Assembly (NCBI GenBank): GCA_016929065.1
Contig: JAFGJO010000032.1
Span: 1 to 64,000, forward strand
DNA length: 64,000 nucleotides
Source of the DNA: Spirochaetales bacterium
Lineage (GTDB): Bacteria > Spirochaetota > Spirochaetia > SZUA-6 > RPPD01
Direction of reading: 5' to 3'
Part shown: piece after piece, positions 1 through 6,474 of the stretch
Layout of the letters: each line of letters begins with the position of its first letter
Numbering within the stretch: position 1 is the stretch's first letter
Notes under the pieces: generated by a model
Seen by the model: the letters and a program-made list of their open reading frames with translations, nothing else
The model's database searches: none
What the model was told of the DNA's origin: nothing
Translations under genes and position numbers: made by a program

Positions 1-46
1 TTCACACGGTAGAAGTCACAAGTTCAAATTGTATCATAACTATATT
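1..46 (+). other. Possible degenerate tRNA 3' half (Val-CAC-like)
   Basis: The first bases can be laid out as an anticodon loop TTCACAC (anticodon CAC), a 3' anticodon stem GGTAG, a variable loop, and a T arm ACAAG-TTCAAAT. The 3' side of the T stem reads only TGT, so about two bases including the invariant C61 are missing, and no good acceptor can be checked because the 5' half lies outside the window. I read it as a damaged tRNA or tRNA-derived fragment rather than a working gene. It matters because a strong palindrome follows at once, as beside the two intact tRNA genes here. Confidence 0.25.
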
Positions 47-57
47 CCTGCCATTTT

Positions 58-81
58 GAAGTTTCGATACTTCGAAACTTC
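58..81. repeat. Perfect 10-bp palindrome, 4-nt loop
   Basis: GAAGTTTCGA (58-67) and TCGAAACTTC (72-81) are exact reverse complements around TACT. No T-run follows, so it is not a standard terminator. It resembles the AGTTTTC-TTC-GAAAACT hairpins beside tRNA-Leu and tRNA-Pro. Confidence 0.75.
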
Positions 82-152
82 GTGGTTACCCAGATATGTT
101 GCCATGGACAAAAAAGCCGGGAAGTTGCCATCCTGAAGTTATAATTGAATTT

Positions 153-181
153 TTGTTTTTTTAGATAAATTGGTATATAAT
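153..181 (+). promoter_or_regulatory. Candidate promoter, far upstream of the lipid kinase gene
   Basis: A perfect TATAAT at 176-181 is preceded by TTGTTT at 153-158 with 17-bp spacing. The nearest plus-strand start is about 265 bases downstream, beyond a large palindrome, so the assignment is tentative in this AT-rich stretch. Confidence 0.3.
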
Positions 182-266
182 AAATATTGGCAATTCCGGA
201 TGAGCTGTCTGTTCACCCCCCTGTTTTCAGCAACTTATACTATAATATAAGAATCCGCTTAACACC

Positions 267-318
267 TGGAAAGTATATTATTTTTTGAATATAACTGTCT
301 GATATAATATACTTTCCA
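267..318. repeat. 15-bp inverted repeat before the lipid kinase gene
   Basis: The arms 267-281 and 304-318 (core GGAAAGTATATTA and its complement) pair perfectly around a 22-base AT-rich loop. The element sits about 130 bases before the start codon and could be an mRNA leader structure, an operator or a terminator of upstream transcription. Only the palindrome itself is certain. Apart from this, the 1-446 stretch holds the small hairpin and the weak promoter listed separately. Confidence 0.7.
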
Positions 319-446
319 TCAATATCCAATACATCAATTCAGATGCGACATTATAACTTCATACTATATATAAAATTAAAATATCCCAATTTTCACTAAA
401 AATGGTACAGATATTGCATATAAATAGAAGGACGAAAGGATATGAA

Positions 447-1085
447 ATGTCTGATAAACTGAATAATTTTACAACAACGAGCAGAACCGGCATTATCCCC
501 CGCATAAAAATGATTCGGGGAGAGATTATCCGGAAACTCATTCATTTCATGATTGCATTCGTTCCCCTGCTCGCCATGATCAACAAGCCGATGACATTTA
601 TGATTCTTGGTACAGGCATTTTCTTCTATATTATAGTTGAAACGCTTCGACTTCAAGGCAGAAATGTAATTCTTATTTCAAACATTACAGAGATGAGTGC
701 ACGCGATCGGGACCGCGGCAAATTCGTGCTGGGTCCGGTTACCCTCGCACTTGGTGCGATGCTGGCATTGACACTTTATCCCGAACCCGCAGGCAGAATT
801 GCGATTTATGCACTTGCTTTCGGCGACGGATTTGCAAGCCTCGCAGGGAAACTCACCGGCTGGATAAAACTTCCCTTCACAAGAGGAAAAACCCTTGCCG
901 GATTTCTTGCCTGTTTCTTTGTGGTATTTATCATCAGTTTTCGAATATTGGGAAATCCGTTATTTGCTCTCCTGATCGCCGCTACTGCTGCAATCCTGGA
1001 AGTACTCCCTACAGATGATTTTGACAATATTCTGATTCCGCTCGGTACCGGGCTTGTAACAGCACTTCTGGTCGGTGCGCTGTAA
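447..1085 (+). CDS. Dolichol/phytol/diacylglycerol kinase-like integral membrane protein (SEC59 family)
   Basis: A 212-residue polytopic membrane protein. The C-terminal half carries the family signature AFGDGFASLAGKLTG (about residues 124-138) and GKTLAGFLACF (about 147-157), typical of the CTP-dependent lipid kinase / phosphatidate cytidylyltransferase-like group (COG0170). These enzymes phosphorylate lipid alcohols or diacylglycerol at the membrane; the substrate cannot be told here. The start at 447 is preferred over the ATG at 402 because an AGGA-type ribosome site lies just before it and the extra N-terminus looks non-coding. The gene stands alone, and the gene after it is convergent. 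Confidence 0.8.
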   Translation: MSDKLNNFTTTSRTGIIPRIKMIRGEIIRKLIHFMIAFVPLLAMINKPMTFMILGTGIFFYIIVETLRLQGRNVILISNITEMSARDRDRGKFVLGPVTLALGAMLALTLYPEPAGRIAIYALAFGDGFASLAGKLTGWIKLPFTRGKTLAGFLACFFVVFIISFRILGNPLFALLIAATAAILEVLPTDDFDNILIPLGTGLVTALLVGAL

Positions 1086-1154
1086 CCAAAAAAAACTTAT
1101 TCTGTCTTATCAGCATGGTGATGACAAACTCATCGCAGGTTTGCCAGAAGCCTC

Positions 1155-1970
1155 CTATATCCAGTTGTAGTAATTCTCCAGGGTCCGGTAAAGAAGTATA
1201 CACCCCGCGATTCCCGCACAGATGCCGATCCCCAGAAAAACAGGATTGAGCGAAAAAAATAAAAGTTCCCGCCCGGACAGCACAAGCAAAATCCCCCCGA
1301 TAGAATGCAGACTGTGCTTTTTTGCATTAAAAATGACGTAGTTGGCAATCACGAGCCCTTTCAATGCGGTAAAAATAATAAACAAACCGGATTCATCGCT
1401 CATTTTCAGCAGACCGTTCGAGAGCATGACCGCCTTATCAAAAGATATACTGAACGCAAGAAATCCGGCAATCAGAATACTGACCCCGATCACAATTTCA
1501 AATTTCTGATAATGAAAGTCTCCTCCATACAGGCTTGCGGCAAACAGGCATAACAGCCCGAATAACCGGCCGAAAAATACAATCCTGGTTCCGACAAGAC
1601 TGAAATATTCGGCTATTCCCGCGATCTCCACCAGGTACATCCCACAGCGAAACACTTCAAACAGCAGGGAGAAAAAAAACAATGCAATAAAAAAAACTTC
1701 CGCACTGCCTGTTTTTCTGAACATGATGCGGAATAAATAAAAAGCAATAAACCCGCCGGCCACAAGACAGACAGCTGCAATAATGCTCTCGAGCATCCCA
1801 TGCCCGGTTGTTTCATATATAAACCAGAATGACTGGGAGCTGAAAAAATCGATGTCCGTATTCACCAAAAAAAGAATCATCAATACAGAGAAAGCAGCAA
1901 ACAGAACACACAAGGCAACTGCAACAGAGAAAAAAATAACCAGGAAAGAATACCGTGAACCAAATGCCAT
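1155..1970 (-). CDS. Hypothetical polytopic membrane protein
   Basis: About 271 residues with seven or eight hydrophobic segments, opening with a helix at roughly residues 7-30 (core FLVIFFSVAVALCVLF). No soluble domain or catalytic motif is visible and I do not recognise the family. An upstream ATG at 2018 is in frame, but the start at 1970 places the first helix normally and has a promoter-like TTGGCG/17 bp/TACTAT ending nine bases before it, so a leaderless message is possible. It is divergent from the secreted protein at 2116. Confidence 0.6.
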   Translation of the reverse strand: MAFGSRYSFLVIFFSVAVALCVLFAAFSVLMILFLVNTDIDFFSSQSFWFIYETTGHGMLESIIAAVCLVAGGFIAFYLFRIMFRKTGSAEVFFIALFFFSLLFEVFRCGMYLVEIAGIAEYFSLVGTRIVFFGRLFGLLCLFAASLYGGDFHYQKFEIVIGVSILIAGFLAFSISFDKAVMLSNGLLKMSDESGLFIIFTALKGLVIANYVIFNAKKHSLHSIGGILLVLSGRELLFFSLNPVFLGIGICAGIAGCILLYRTLENYYNWI

Positions 1971-2115
1971 GATACCAGCATAGTAGTATAAATCACGGGT
2001 TTCGCCAATAGTATGCATGTATCCCGGGAATACAGCCGTGATTCAAAAAACGTTTATAATAAAAGACGTAAAGGATTTTAATTTTAGGACGATAAAGGAA
2101 GAAGAGGTACTAAAT

Positions 2116-2814
2116 ATGAAAAGGAAAGCGTTTTTCCTGTTTGCATTTATTATTATACTCATCTCTGCTTCAGCATTCGCAGGAGACATAGCACAGTTTA
2201 AAAACCTCGGATTTTCCAATGACTCACAATATTTCATGTTCGGGCAATTCGGGATTGATGCGGCCACTGATAAGCCCTTTGCGGAAATATATATTATTGA
2301 TGTTGCGAAAAACACATTTACGCAGGGCGGAAAAGAAAGCGATTCATTTTCTGAAATTCCCGAGCCCGGGAATGACGGCAGCGGCGGACTCTTTATTCTG
2401 CTGGAAAAAAATTACACCACAATAAAAAAATACAATATCAACCATCTGAAAAACGGAAGAATCGTTTACGTTCTGATTGACGGAAACAAACCCGAACCAT
2501 ATCTCGAATTCAGGGATTTCAACACCGGCAGTCTCTATTCAATCTCGTTAAAACAATCAAGCAGCGGGACCGGTCTTTCGGTTTCCTCCAGCTTTTCCAT
2601 TACAGTGACGGTAACGCCTAAAACCGGTCCAAAATCAACTTATACTATCGGGCACCCTGATTACAAAAGAAAAGGCGTAAAAGATTACCGGATTAAATAT
2701 ATACTACTTGCACCGGACGGGAAATCCCTTATTTTTGTGATTGAAAAAACCATTGCCGACGCCAAAGGCGAAAGTATCCGCTATATGGTTGAAACCCACA
2801 AAATTAACGGCTAA
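2116..2814 (+). CDS. Secreted DUF2259-like protein
   Basis: A 232-residue exported protein. A typical signal peptide spans residues 1-22, with predicted cleavage at AFA-GD. The mature part is beta-rich with sequence such as GFSNDSQYFMFGQFG and APDGKSLIFVIEK, matching my recollection of the DUF2259 predicted secreted proteins common in spirochaetes. No enzymatic motif is seen. A purine-rich ribosome site (GAAGAGG) supports the start at 2116; an upstream in-frame ATG at 2017 would bury the signal peptide and is rejected. Confidence 0.72.
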   Translation: MKRKAFFLFAFIIILISASAFAGDIAQFKNLGFSNDSQYFMFGQFGIDAATDKPFAEIYIIDVAKNTFTQGGKESDSFSEIPEPGNDGSGGLFILLEKNYTTIKKYNINHLKNGRIVYVLIDGNKPEPYLEFRDFNTGSLYSISLKQSSSGTGLSVSSSFSITVTVTPKTGPKSTYTIGHPDYKRKGVKDYRIKYILLAPDGKSLIFVIEKTIADAKGESIRYMVETHKING

Positions 2815-2819
2815 ATAAT

Positions 2820-2930
2820 ATCACGAATTACACCAATTCCCAAGATCATTTACCCACACAGGGCCATACGTGTTCGTGTCCATCTGTGGAATCTATGGTT
2901 CATTCTCCTCTCCCACTTGCACAGCACCGT
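2820..2930. repeat. Degenerate CACGAAG-type dispersed repeat
   Basis: This spacer contains phrases such as TACGTGTTCGTGTCCATCTG, resembling the degenerate GTG-TTCGTG-rich intergenic repeats also seen near 34.5, 37.7, 40.8 and 41.2 kb. No reading frame or RNA is supported. Confidence 0.45.
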
Positions 2931-2974
2931 GAATCTTGGTACTGTACTTCAAATATACAAGAAATGAGAACCAC

Positions 2975-3667
2975 ATGGCAGGTACAAAAGTAATTTCACT
3001 CGGAGGCTCAATCATCTCTCCGGATAAAGTTGATGACCTTTTTTTAAAAGAATTTTACAAAACTGCAATTGAATATTTGGAAACAAATAGAAACAACAGA
3101 CTTATCCTGGTAACCGGCGGCGGAGCGCCGGCCCGCGAATACCAGCGTGCATACCATGAAGTATCCCCCCAACCGGACAACAACCGCGCAGACTGGATCG
3201 GGATCGCGGCAACCCGCTTGAACGCTGCCCTCCTGGCCCATATTTTTTCGGATGAATGTCATGATGCTGTTGTGGATGATCCGACAGGAGATTTCTCTTT
3301 TTCAGGACGAATTCTGGTTGCATCCGGCTGGAAACCGGGATTTTCCACCGATTATGATGCAGTCCTGCTTGCAGAACGGTTTTCCGCAAAACACGTTATA
3401 AACCTTTCAAATATTGAACAAGTATATACAGATGATCCGAAAAAAAATCAGGATGCAAAACCAATTCAGGATATCACCTGGATAGAATTTAAAAAGATAG
3501 TCGGCGAGGAATGGATTCCCGGCAAAAATGTCCCGTTCGATCCGGTGGCAACGGCGCACGCAGCAAAAATCGGTTTAACCGTTATTTTTGCACTCGGCAG
3601 GGATACAGAAAATCTGAAACAGATTCTGGCAGACAATCCCTTCAGCGGGACAACCATCCACCCGTAA
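2975..3667 (+). CDS. pyrH: UMP kinase, archaeal/spirochaete type
   Basis: A 230-residue amino-acid kinase-fold protein that phosphorylates UMP to UDP in pyrimidine nucleotide synthesis. Seen in sequence: the N-terminal glycine loop SLGGSII (7-13), a second loop VTGGGAPAREY (about 47-57), and the nucleotide-side segment NLSNIEQVYTDDPKK. This short form matches the archaeal-like family that also occurs in spirochaetes, and differs from the usual hexameric, GTP-activated bacterial PyrH. The start at 2975 gives the canonical opening; no strong ribosome site is visible. It is convergent with the radical SAM gene, with a 13-base gap. Confidence 0.88.
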   Translation: MAGTKVISLGGSIISPDKVDDLFLKEFYKTAIEYLETNRNNRLILVTGGGAPAREYQRAYHEVSPQPDNNRADWIGIAATRLNAALLAHIFSDECHDAVVDDPTGDFSFSGRILVASGWKPGFSTDYDAVLLAERFSAKHVINLSNIEQVYTDDPKKNQDAKPIQDITWIEFKKIVGEEWIPGKNVPFDPVATAHAAKIGLTVIFALGRDTENLKQILADNPFSGTTIHP

Positions 3668-3680
3668 AAGAAACAGTCCT

Positions 3681-4646
3681 CTAATTTTTGGCAACAAACC
3701 CGAACCGGTAATGCCAGACAGGAACAGCGTATTCTGACGGGAATGGATTTTCTTTTTTGAAATCCGGCCGCCATGTATCGTCAGTTGACAGGGCCTGAAA
3801 GAACCCGTTTTCAATATCAAGCGTCTCGATAAATGCTTCTATTTGTGCATACTCTTTTTTTGTCAATGATCTGTTTATATTTTCTTTTTGTTTCCCGGTT
3901 TCTGATAAAAAAGGAATATATTGACTCATCAGTGAAATGATAACCGAATTTGAAAATGCAGTATGTATCCATTCAATTGCTTTTTTTGAAGCGGCAATAT
4001 GCCCTGGAAGCACGAGATGCCGCACAATCACTCCCCGCACAAGAGTTTCCTCTTCCCATTGAAGTGGTTTAGATTTTGCCATAATCCCGATTGCATGTTG
4101 CGCTGTTTTTGCATAATCCCCCGTGCCAAGAAACGATTTTGAAAAAGTCGGGGAAATGGTTTTTAAATCCGGCAGGTAAATATCTATAAAATTGTTTAAA
4201 AGTTCAAGGGTTTCTTCCGCCTCATATCCTGATGAATTCCATACAACGGGAAGGTTCATCCCCCTGTTTTTTGCCGATTGGAGTGCCATGAGAATATGGG
4301 GTATCCATTGGGTTGCGGTGACCAGATTTATGTTTGCAGCGCCAAAACGTTCAAGTTCCATAAATATTTCTGACAAAAGCCGGGGAGTAATCGTCCCCCC
4401 GAGAAGTTCATGACTGAGTTGACAATTTTGACAGGATGCGCACTGCAACGTGCATCCTGAAAAAAAGACCGTCCCCGACCCCTTTGTCCCGCTAATCGGT
4501 GGTTCCTCGCCTTTATGCAGACAGGCGACAGCCGCTCTCATCTCGGGGCCGCAGTTGCAGAACCCCAATTCACCCTGCAGGCGGTTCACCCCGCACTGCC
4601 GGGGACAGAGCATACAGTTTTCGTAGAGCGTCATATAATCAGACAT
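3681..4646 (-). CDS. Radical SAM protein, PflA-like (COG1313 type)
   Basis: A 321-residue radical SAM enzyme. The [4Fe-4S]/SAM motif Cys65-x3-Cys69-x2-Cys72 lies in SGCTLQCASCQNC. An extra N-terminal cysteine cluster (Cys11, 14, 18, 30, 32; CMLCPRQCGVNR) is typical of the 'putative pyruvate formate-lyase activating enzyme' group. These proteins resemble glycyl-radical activases, but their substrates are mostly unknown and no glycyl-radical enzyme lies nearby. The start at 4646 is favoured because a TTGTCA/17 bp/TATAGT promoter ends just six bases before it, implying a leaderless mRNA, and because sequence upstream of it is not family-like. Confidence 0.85.
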   Translation of the reverse strand: MSDYMTLYENCMLCPRQCGVNRLQGELGFCNCGPEMRAAVACLHKGEEPPISGTKGSGTVFFSGCTLQCASCQNCQLSHELLGGTITPRLLSEIFMELERFGAANINLVTATQWIPHILMALQSAKNRGMNLPVVWNSSGYEAEETLELLNNFIDIYLPDLKTISPTFSKSFLGTGDYAKTAQHAIGIMAKSKPLQWEEETLVRGVIVRHLVLPGHIAASKKAIEWIHTAFSNSVIISLMSQYIPFLSETGKQKENINRSLTKKEYAQIEAFIETLDIENGFFQALSTDDTWRPDFKKENPFPSEYAVPVWHYRFGFVAKN

Positions 4647-4652
4647 AGCGAC

Positions 4653-4681
4653 ACTATACCGGCAGAATAGCGTCTTGACAA
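4653..4681 (-). promoter_or_regulatory. Promoter of the radical SAM gene (leaderless)
   Basis: On the minus strand TTGTCA (4676-4681) and TATAGT (4653-4658) are separated by 17 bp. The ATG at 4646 begins seven bases after the -10, so transcription should begin at or next to the start codon. Its -35 overlaps the -35 of the opposite promoter for tRNA-Leu. Confidence 0.7.
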
Positions 4682-4702
4682 CAACCAAATTTCAGCTATT
4701 AT
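4675..4702 (+). promoter_or_regulatory. Promoter of tRNA-Leu
   Basis: A consensus TTGACA (4675-4680) and TATTAT (4697-4702) with a 16-bp spacer lie about 38 bases before the tRNA 5' end. The -35 hexamer shares five base pairs with the divergent promoter's TTGTCA. Confidence 0.72.
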
Positions 4703-4739
4703 AGTCACTTCAGGATTTTTGGAACTGTTTCAGTCACTT

Positions 4740-4823
4740 GCCGGCGTGGTGAAATTGGTAGACACGCCAGACTCAAAATCTGGTGGGGGCAACTCTGTAT
4801 CGGTTCAAGTCCGATCGCCGGTA
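4740..4823 (+). tRNA. tRNA-Leu (anticodon CAA)
   Basis: An 84-nt class II tRNA. The acceptor stem GCCGGCG pairs with CGCCGGT (the last pair is G-U) and the discriminator is A at 4823. The anticodon arm CCAGA-CTCAAAA-TCTGG gives anticodon CAA, which reads UUG. A long variable arm follows, and the T arm is ATCGG-TTCAAGT-CCGAT. The 3' CCA is not encoded. A terminator follows directly. Confidence 0.95.
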
Positions 4824-4828
4824 AAAAA

Positions 4829-4857
4829 GAGGACACCATTTCGGTGTCCTCTTTTTT
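4829..4857 (+). terminator. Intrinsic terminator of tRNA-Leu
   Basis: GAGGACACC (4829-4837) and GGTGTCCTC (4843-4851) form a 9-bp stem with a five-base loop, preceded by an A-run and followed by six T. It could work in both directions. Confidence 0.88.
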
Positions 4858-4871
4858 ATTGCTAAATCGAA

Positions 4872-4887
4872 TTGAACCGATACCTGC
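4872..4887 (-). repeat. First inverted T-arm fragment of tRNA-Leu
   Basis: TTGAACCGATACCTGC recurs exactly at 5089-5104. Its first 12 bases are the reverse complement of the T-arm segment GTATCGGTTCAA of the neighbouring tRNA. Confidence 0.75.
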
Positions 4888-4901
4888 AATAATGCTCAAG
4901 T

Positions 4902-4926
4902 CAAGTTTTCACTTCGTGAAAACTTG
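4902..4926. repeat. Perfect 11-bp palindrome with TTC loop
   Basis: CAAGTTTTCAC and GTGAAAACTTG pair perfectly around TTC. It shares the AGTTTTC-TTC-GAAAACT core with the repeats beside tRNA-Pro. A second 7-bp hairpin (GCGACTG 4930-4936 with CAGTCGC 4956-4962) follows. Confidence 0.85.
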
Positions 4927-4963
4927 AAAGCGACTGATGTGAGTGCAACGAACAGCAGTCGCC

Positions 4964-4981
4964 CCGATCGCCGGTAAAAAA
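4964..4981 (+). repeat. Direct repeat of the tRNA-Leu 3' end
   Basis: These 18 bases, core CCGATCGCCGGTAAAA, exactly repeat 4811-4828, the last 13 bases of tRNA-Leu plus its A-rich trailer, 153 bases further on. The arrangement looks like the two ends of a tRNA-targeted insertion, but the enclosed segment carries no gene. Confidence 0.85.
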
Positions 4982-5010
4982 AAGAGCTGCTATTCGCAGC
5001 TCTTTTTTTT
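4978..5010 (+). terminator. Second intrinsic terminator-like hairpin
   Basis: AAAGAGCTGC (4981-4990) and GCAGCTCTTT (4996-5005) form a 10-bp stem around TATTC, with A before and eight T after. It mirrors the tRNA-Leu terminator and follows the repeated tRNA 3' end, so tRNA tail and terminator appear to have been duplicated as a unit with a different stem sequence. Confidence 0.8.
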
Positions 5011-5014
5011 ACCA

Positions 5015-5064
5015 GGAGTTTGAAATGTTACTATTTATATTTAAATGGTAACATTTCAAACTCC
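5015..5064. repeat. Perfect 17-bp inverted repeat
   Basis: The arms 5015-5031 (GGAGTTTGAAATGTTAC) and 5048-5064 are exact reverse complements around a 16-base AT loop. There is no T-tail. It is part of the compound repeat zone downstream of tRNA-Leu. Confidence 0.88.
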
Positions 5065-5081
5065 ACGGTACCTGTATAGTA

Positions 5082-5104
5082 ATCGGACTTGAACCGATAC
5101 CTGC
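5082..5104 (-). repeat. Inverted copy of the tRNA-Leu T arm
   Basis: Positions 5082-5100 are a perfect 19-base reverse complement of 4797-4815, i.e. the whole T stem-loop of tRNA-Leu (core CGGTTCAAGTCCG). A transcript across it would be antisense to the tRNA T arm; it could equally be a recombination scar. Confidence 0.85.
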
Positions 5105-5159
5105 TGTTCTGTTGCAGGTGAATTGATTTTTTGTGGAAAATAAGAAATGATGCAATATA

Positions 5160-5630
5160 GTGCAAAGCAGTATTTTCATAAATAAAAAACAGGCTGAAGA
5201 GGCAATAATCCGTGAAATGATCATGGCGTTTAACAGCGATGAATCTCTCACCTTGACCGGCGGATTTCTGTTCCAGTCTACGACCCATAATCATGAACTG
5301 CATATCGGCTGCCTCCCCTGGTATTTAAACAACGAAAGAGTCTATCATTACGACATCCCCATGAAATATACAGACAGATTTACACTCTTTGGCAGTATTA
5401 TAAAAGGAGGCATTGTGAACATCCTGTTCAAACCCGTTTCCCCGCGATTGTCTGTGCAGGATATCAGCCGCTATCAAAACAACATTGTCGCATTTGCAGA
5501 GTTTCTCATTTCAAACGGATTTACAAACAGCGGTATTCTGGACGAGGTCACCCAATCAATGCTCATTTCGACACAATTATGGAAAACAGCCCCGAAGACA
5601 ATTTCTGATCTGCTGCACACACAAACATAA
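5160..5630 (+). CDS. Hypothetical protein of unknown function
   Basis: Up to 156 residues, soluble, no signal peptide or membrane helix. The start is uncertain: 5160 is a GTG without a clear ribosome site, while in-frame ATGs at 5217 and 5223 follow a purine-rich GAAGAGG. The central part (GGFLFQSTTHNHELHIG, then PWYLNNERVYHYDIP) looks like a compact alpha/beta domain, but I recognise no family. It directly follows the tRNA-derived repeat zone, so it may be an accessory or cargo-like gene; that is inference only. Confidence 0.6.
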   Translation: MQSSIFINKKQAEEAIIREMIMAFNSDESLTLTGGFLFQSTTHNHELHIGCLPWYLNNERVYHYDIPMKYTDRFTLFGSIIKGGIVNILFKPVSPRLSVQDISRYQNNIVAFAEFLISNGFTNSGILDEVTQSMLISTQLWKTAPKTISDLLHTQT

Positions 5631-5716
5631 TGCTGCTTCACCGCTGCTTTTTGACCTGCAGTTCCCTGTCATGATACAATGAATCATGGAAATTGAAGTT
5701 TACGGAGGATTCTATA

Positions 5717-6163
5717 ATGGAAATTATCAAAGGAAAAACAGAAAGCACACTTATTTTTATCCGTTTTGACCCAAAAGAGGATTTGATGGACGGTTTAAAA
5801 AAAATTATTGAACAGGAACATATAGCTGCGGGCGTGGTACTTTCAGGTATCGGCTGCTTTGCGAAATGCAGGATTCATCAGGTTGATGTTTCAGAAACTC
5901 CTGATCTGCTCAACAGAAAGCAGGCTTACCGTGAGCTTTCCGGCGGGTGGGAAATCGGATCGATACAGGGAATTATCGCCGATGGGGAACCGCACCTGCA
6001 TGTGACACTCAGTGAGGGCGATAAAACCGTTTCCGGTCATCTGGAGCCCGGAAGTATCGTATTTACCCTTATTGAGCTCTCAATACTGAAAGCAGATGCA
6101 GCAATGCACCGGGTTATTTCAGCAGGCCCGGAAAAAATTAAACAGCTGACAAAAAAAGAATAA
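5717..6163 (+). CDS. PPC (DUF296) domain protein
   Basis: A 148-residue single-domain protein of the PPC/DUF296 fold, which in plants is attached to AT-hooks and in bacteria stands alone as a trimeric protein. Supporting features are the opening IIKGKTESTLIFIRFDPKED, the central AAGVVLSGIGCFAKCRIHQ and the histidine pair PHLHVTLSEGD typical of the fold. The bacterial function is not established. A perfect GGAGG at 5704-5708 fixes the start at 5717; the ATG at 5693 is upstream of it. Confidence 0.8.
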   Translation: MEIIKGKTESTLIFIRFDPKEDLMDGLKKIIEQEHIAAGVVLSGIGCFAKCRIHQVDVSETPDLLNRKQAYRELSGGWEIGSIQGIIADGEPHLHVTLSEGDKTVSGHLEPGSIVFTLIELSILKADAAMHRVISAGPEKIKQLTKKE

Positions 6164-6248
6164 ATCACAAAGAGCTTTTATAAAAAAGATTCCTCAGATG
6201 TTATTCAGCATCAGTAGTTCCTGAAATTTATCAGGACAGGTTTAAAAA

Positions 6249-6312
6249 CGAAATATTTTTTTCGTCCTCCGGTGCGAGTCATTTTCGAGCACCGGGGACA
6301 AAAAATATTTCG
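6249..6312. repeat. Long imperfect palindrome (arms 24-27 bases)
   Basis: The left arm 6249-6275 and right arm 6289-6312 pair over nearly their whole length (ends CGAAATATTTTTT, inner CCGGTGC), with a three-base excess in the left arm. It lies in the 311-base gap before the FemABX gene and looks like a small palindromic element rather than a terminator. Confidence 0.75.
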
Positions 6313-6348
6313 CTTTGTTTTGTTGAACATTAAATTGCATAAGCTGAA

Positions 6349-6381
6349 TTGGGGTGTTTGATTATTTATCGAACGCCCCAA
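6349..6381 (+). terminator. Imperfect hairpin, possible terminator
   Basis: The arms 6349-6362 and 6368-6381 (TTGGGG...CCCCAA) match at 12 of 14 positions. A moderate T-run (CTCTTTT) follows at 6385-6390. It could end the PPC-gene transcript. No further feature is seen up to 6474. Confidence 0.5.
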
Positions 6382-6474
6382 TACTCTTTTACACTCTTGA
6401 CTAAGATAACGGTTTCATAGTACACGAAGACACAATATGATAAATTTTTACTTCATTAATGTATCGGGGCCTGC

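Noticed and set aside
402..446. ATG at 402 as the start of the lipid kinase gene
   Set aside because: The extra 15 residues look non-coding and a ribosome site precedes the ATG at 447.
4811..4981. Genomic island bounded by att sites at tRNA-Leu
   Set aside because: The repeated tRNA ends enclose only about 150 bases and no integrase or cargo gene; at most a remnant.
4823..5010. CRISPR-like repeat array
   Set aside because: The repeats are few, unequal in spacing and derived from the tRNA; no cas genes are present.
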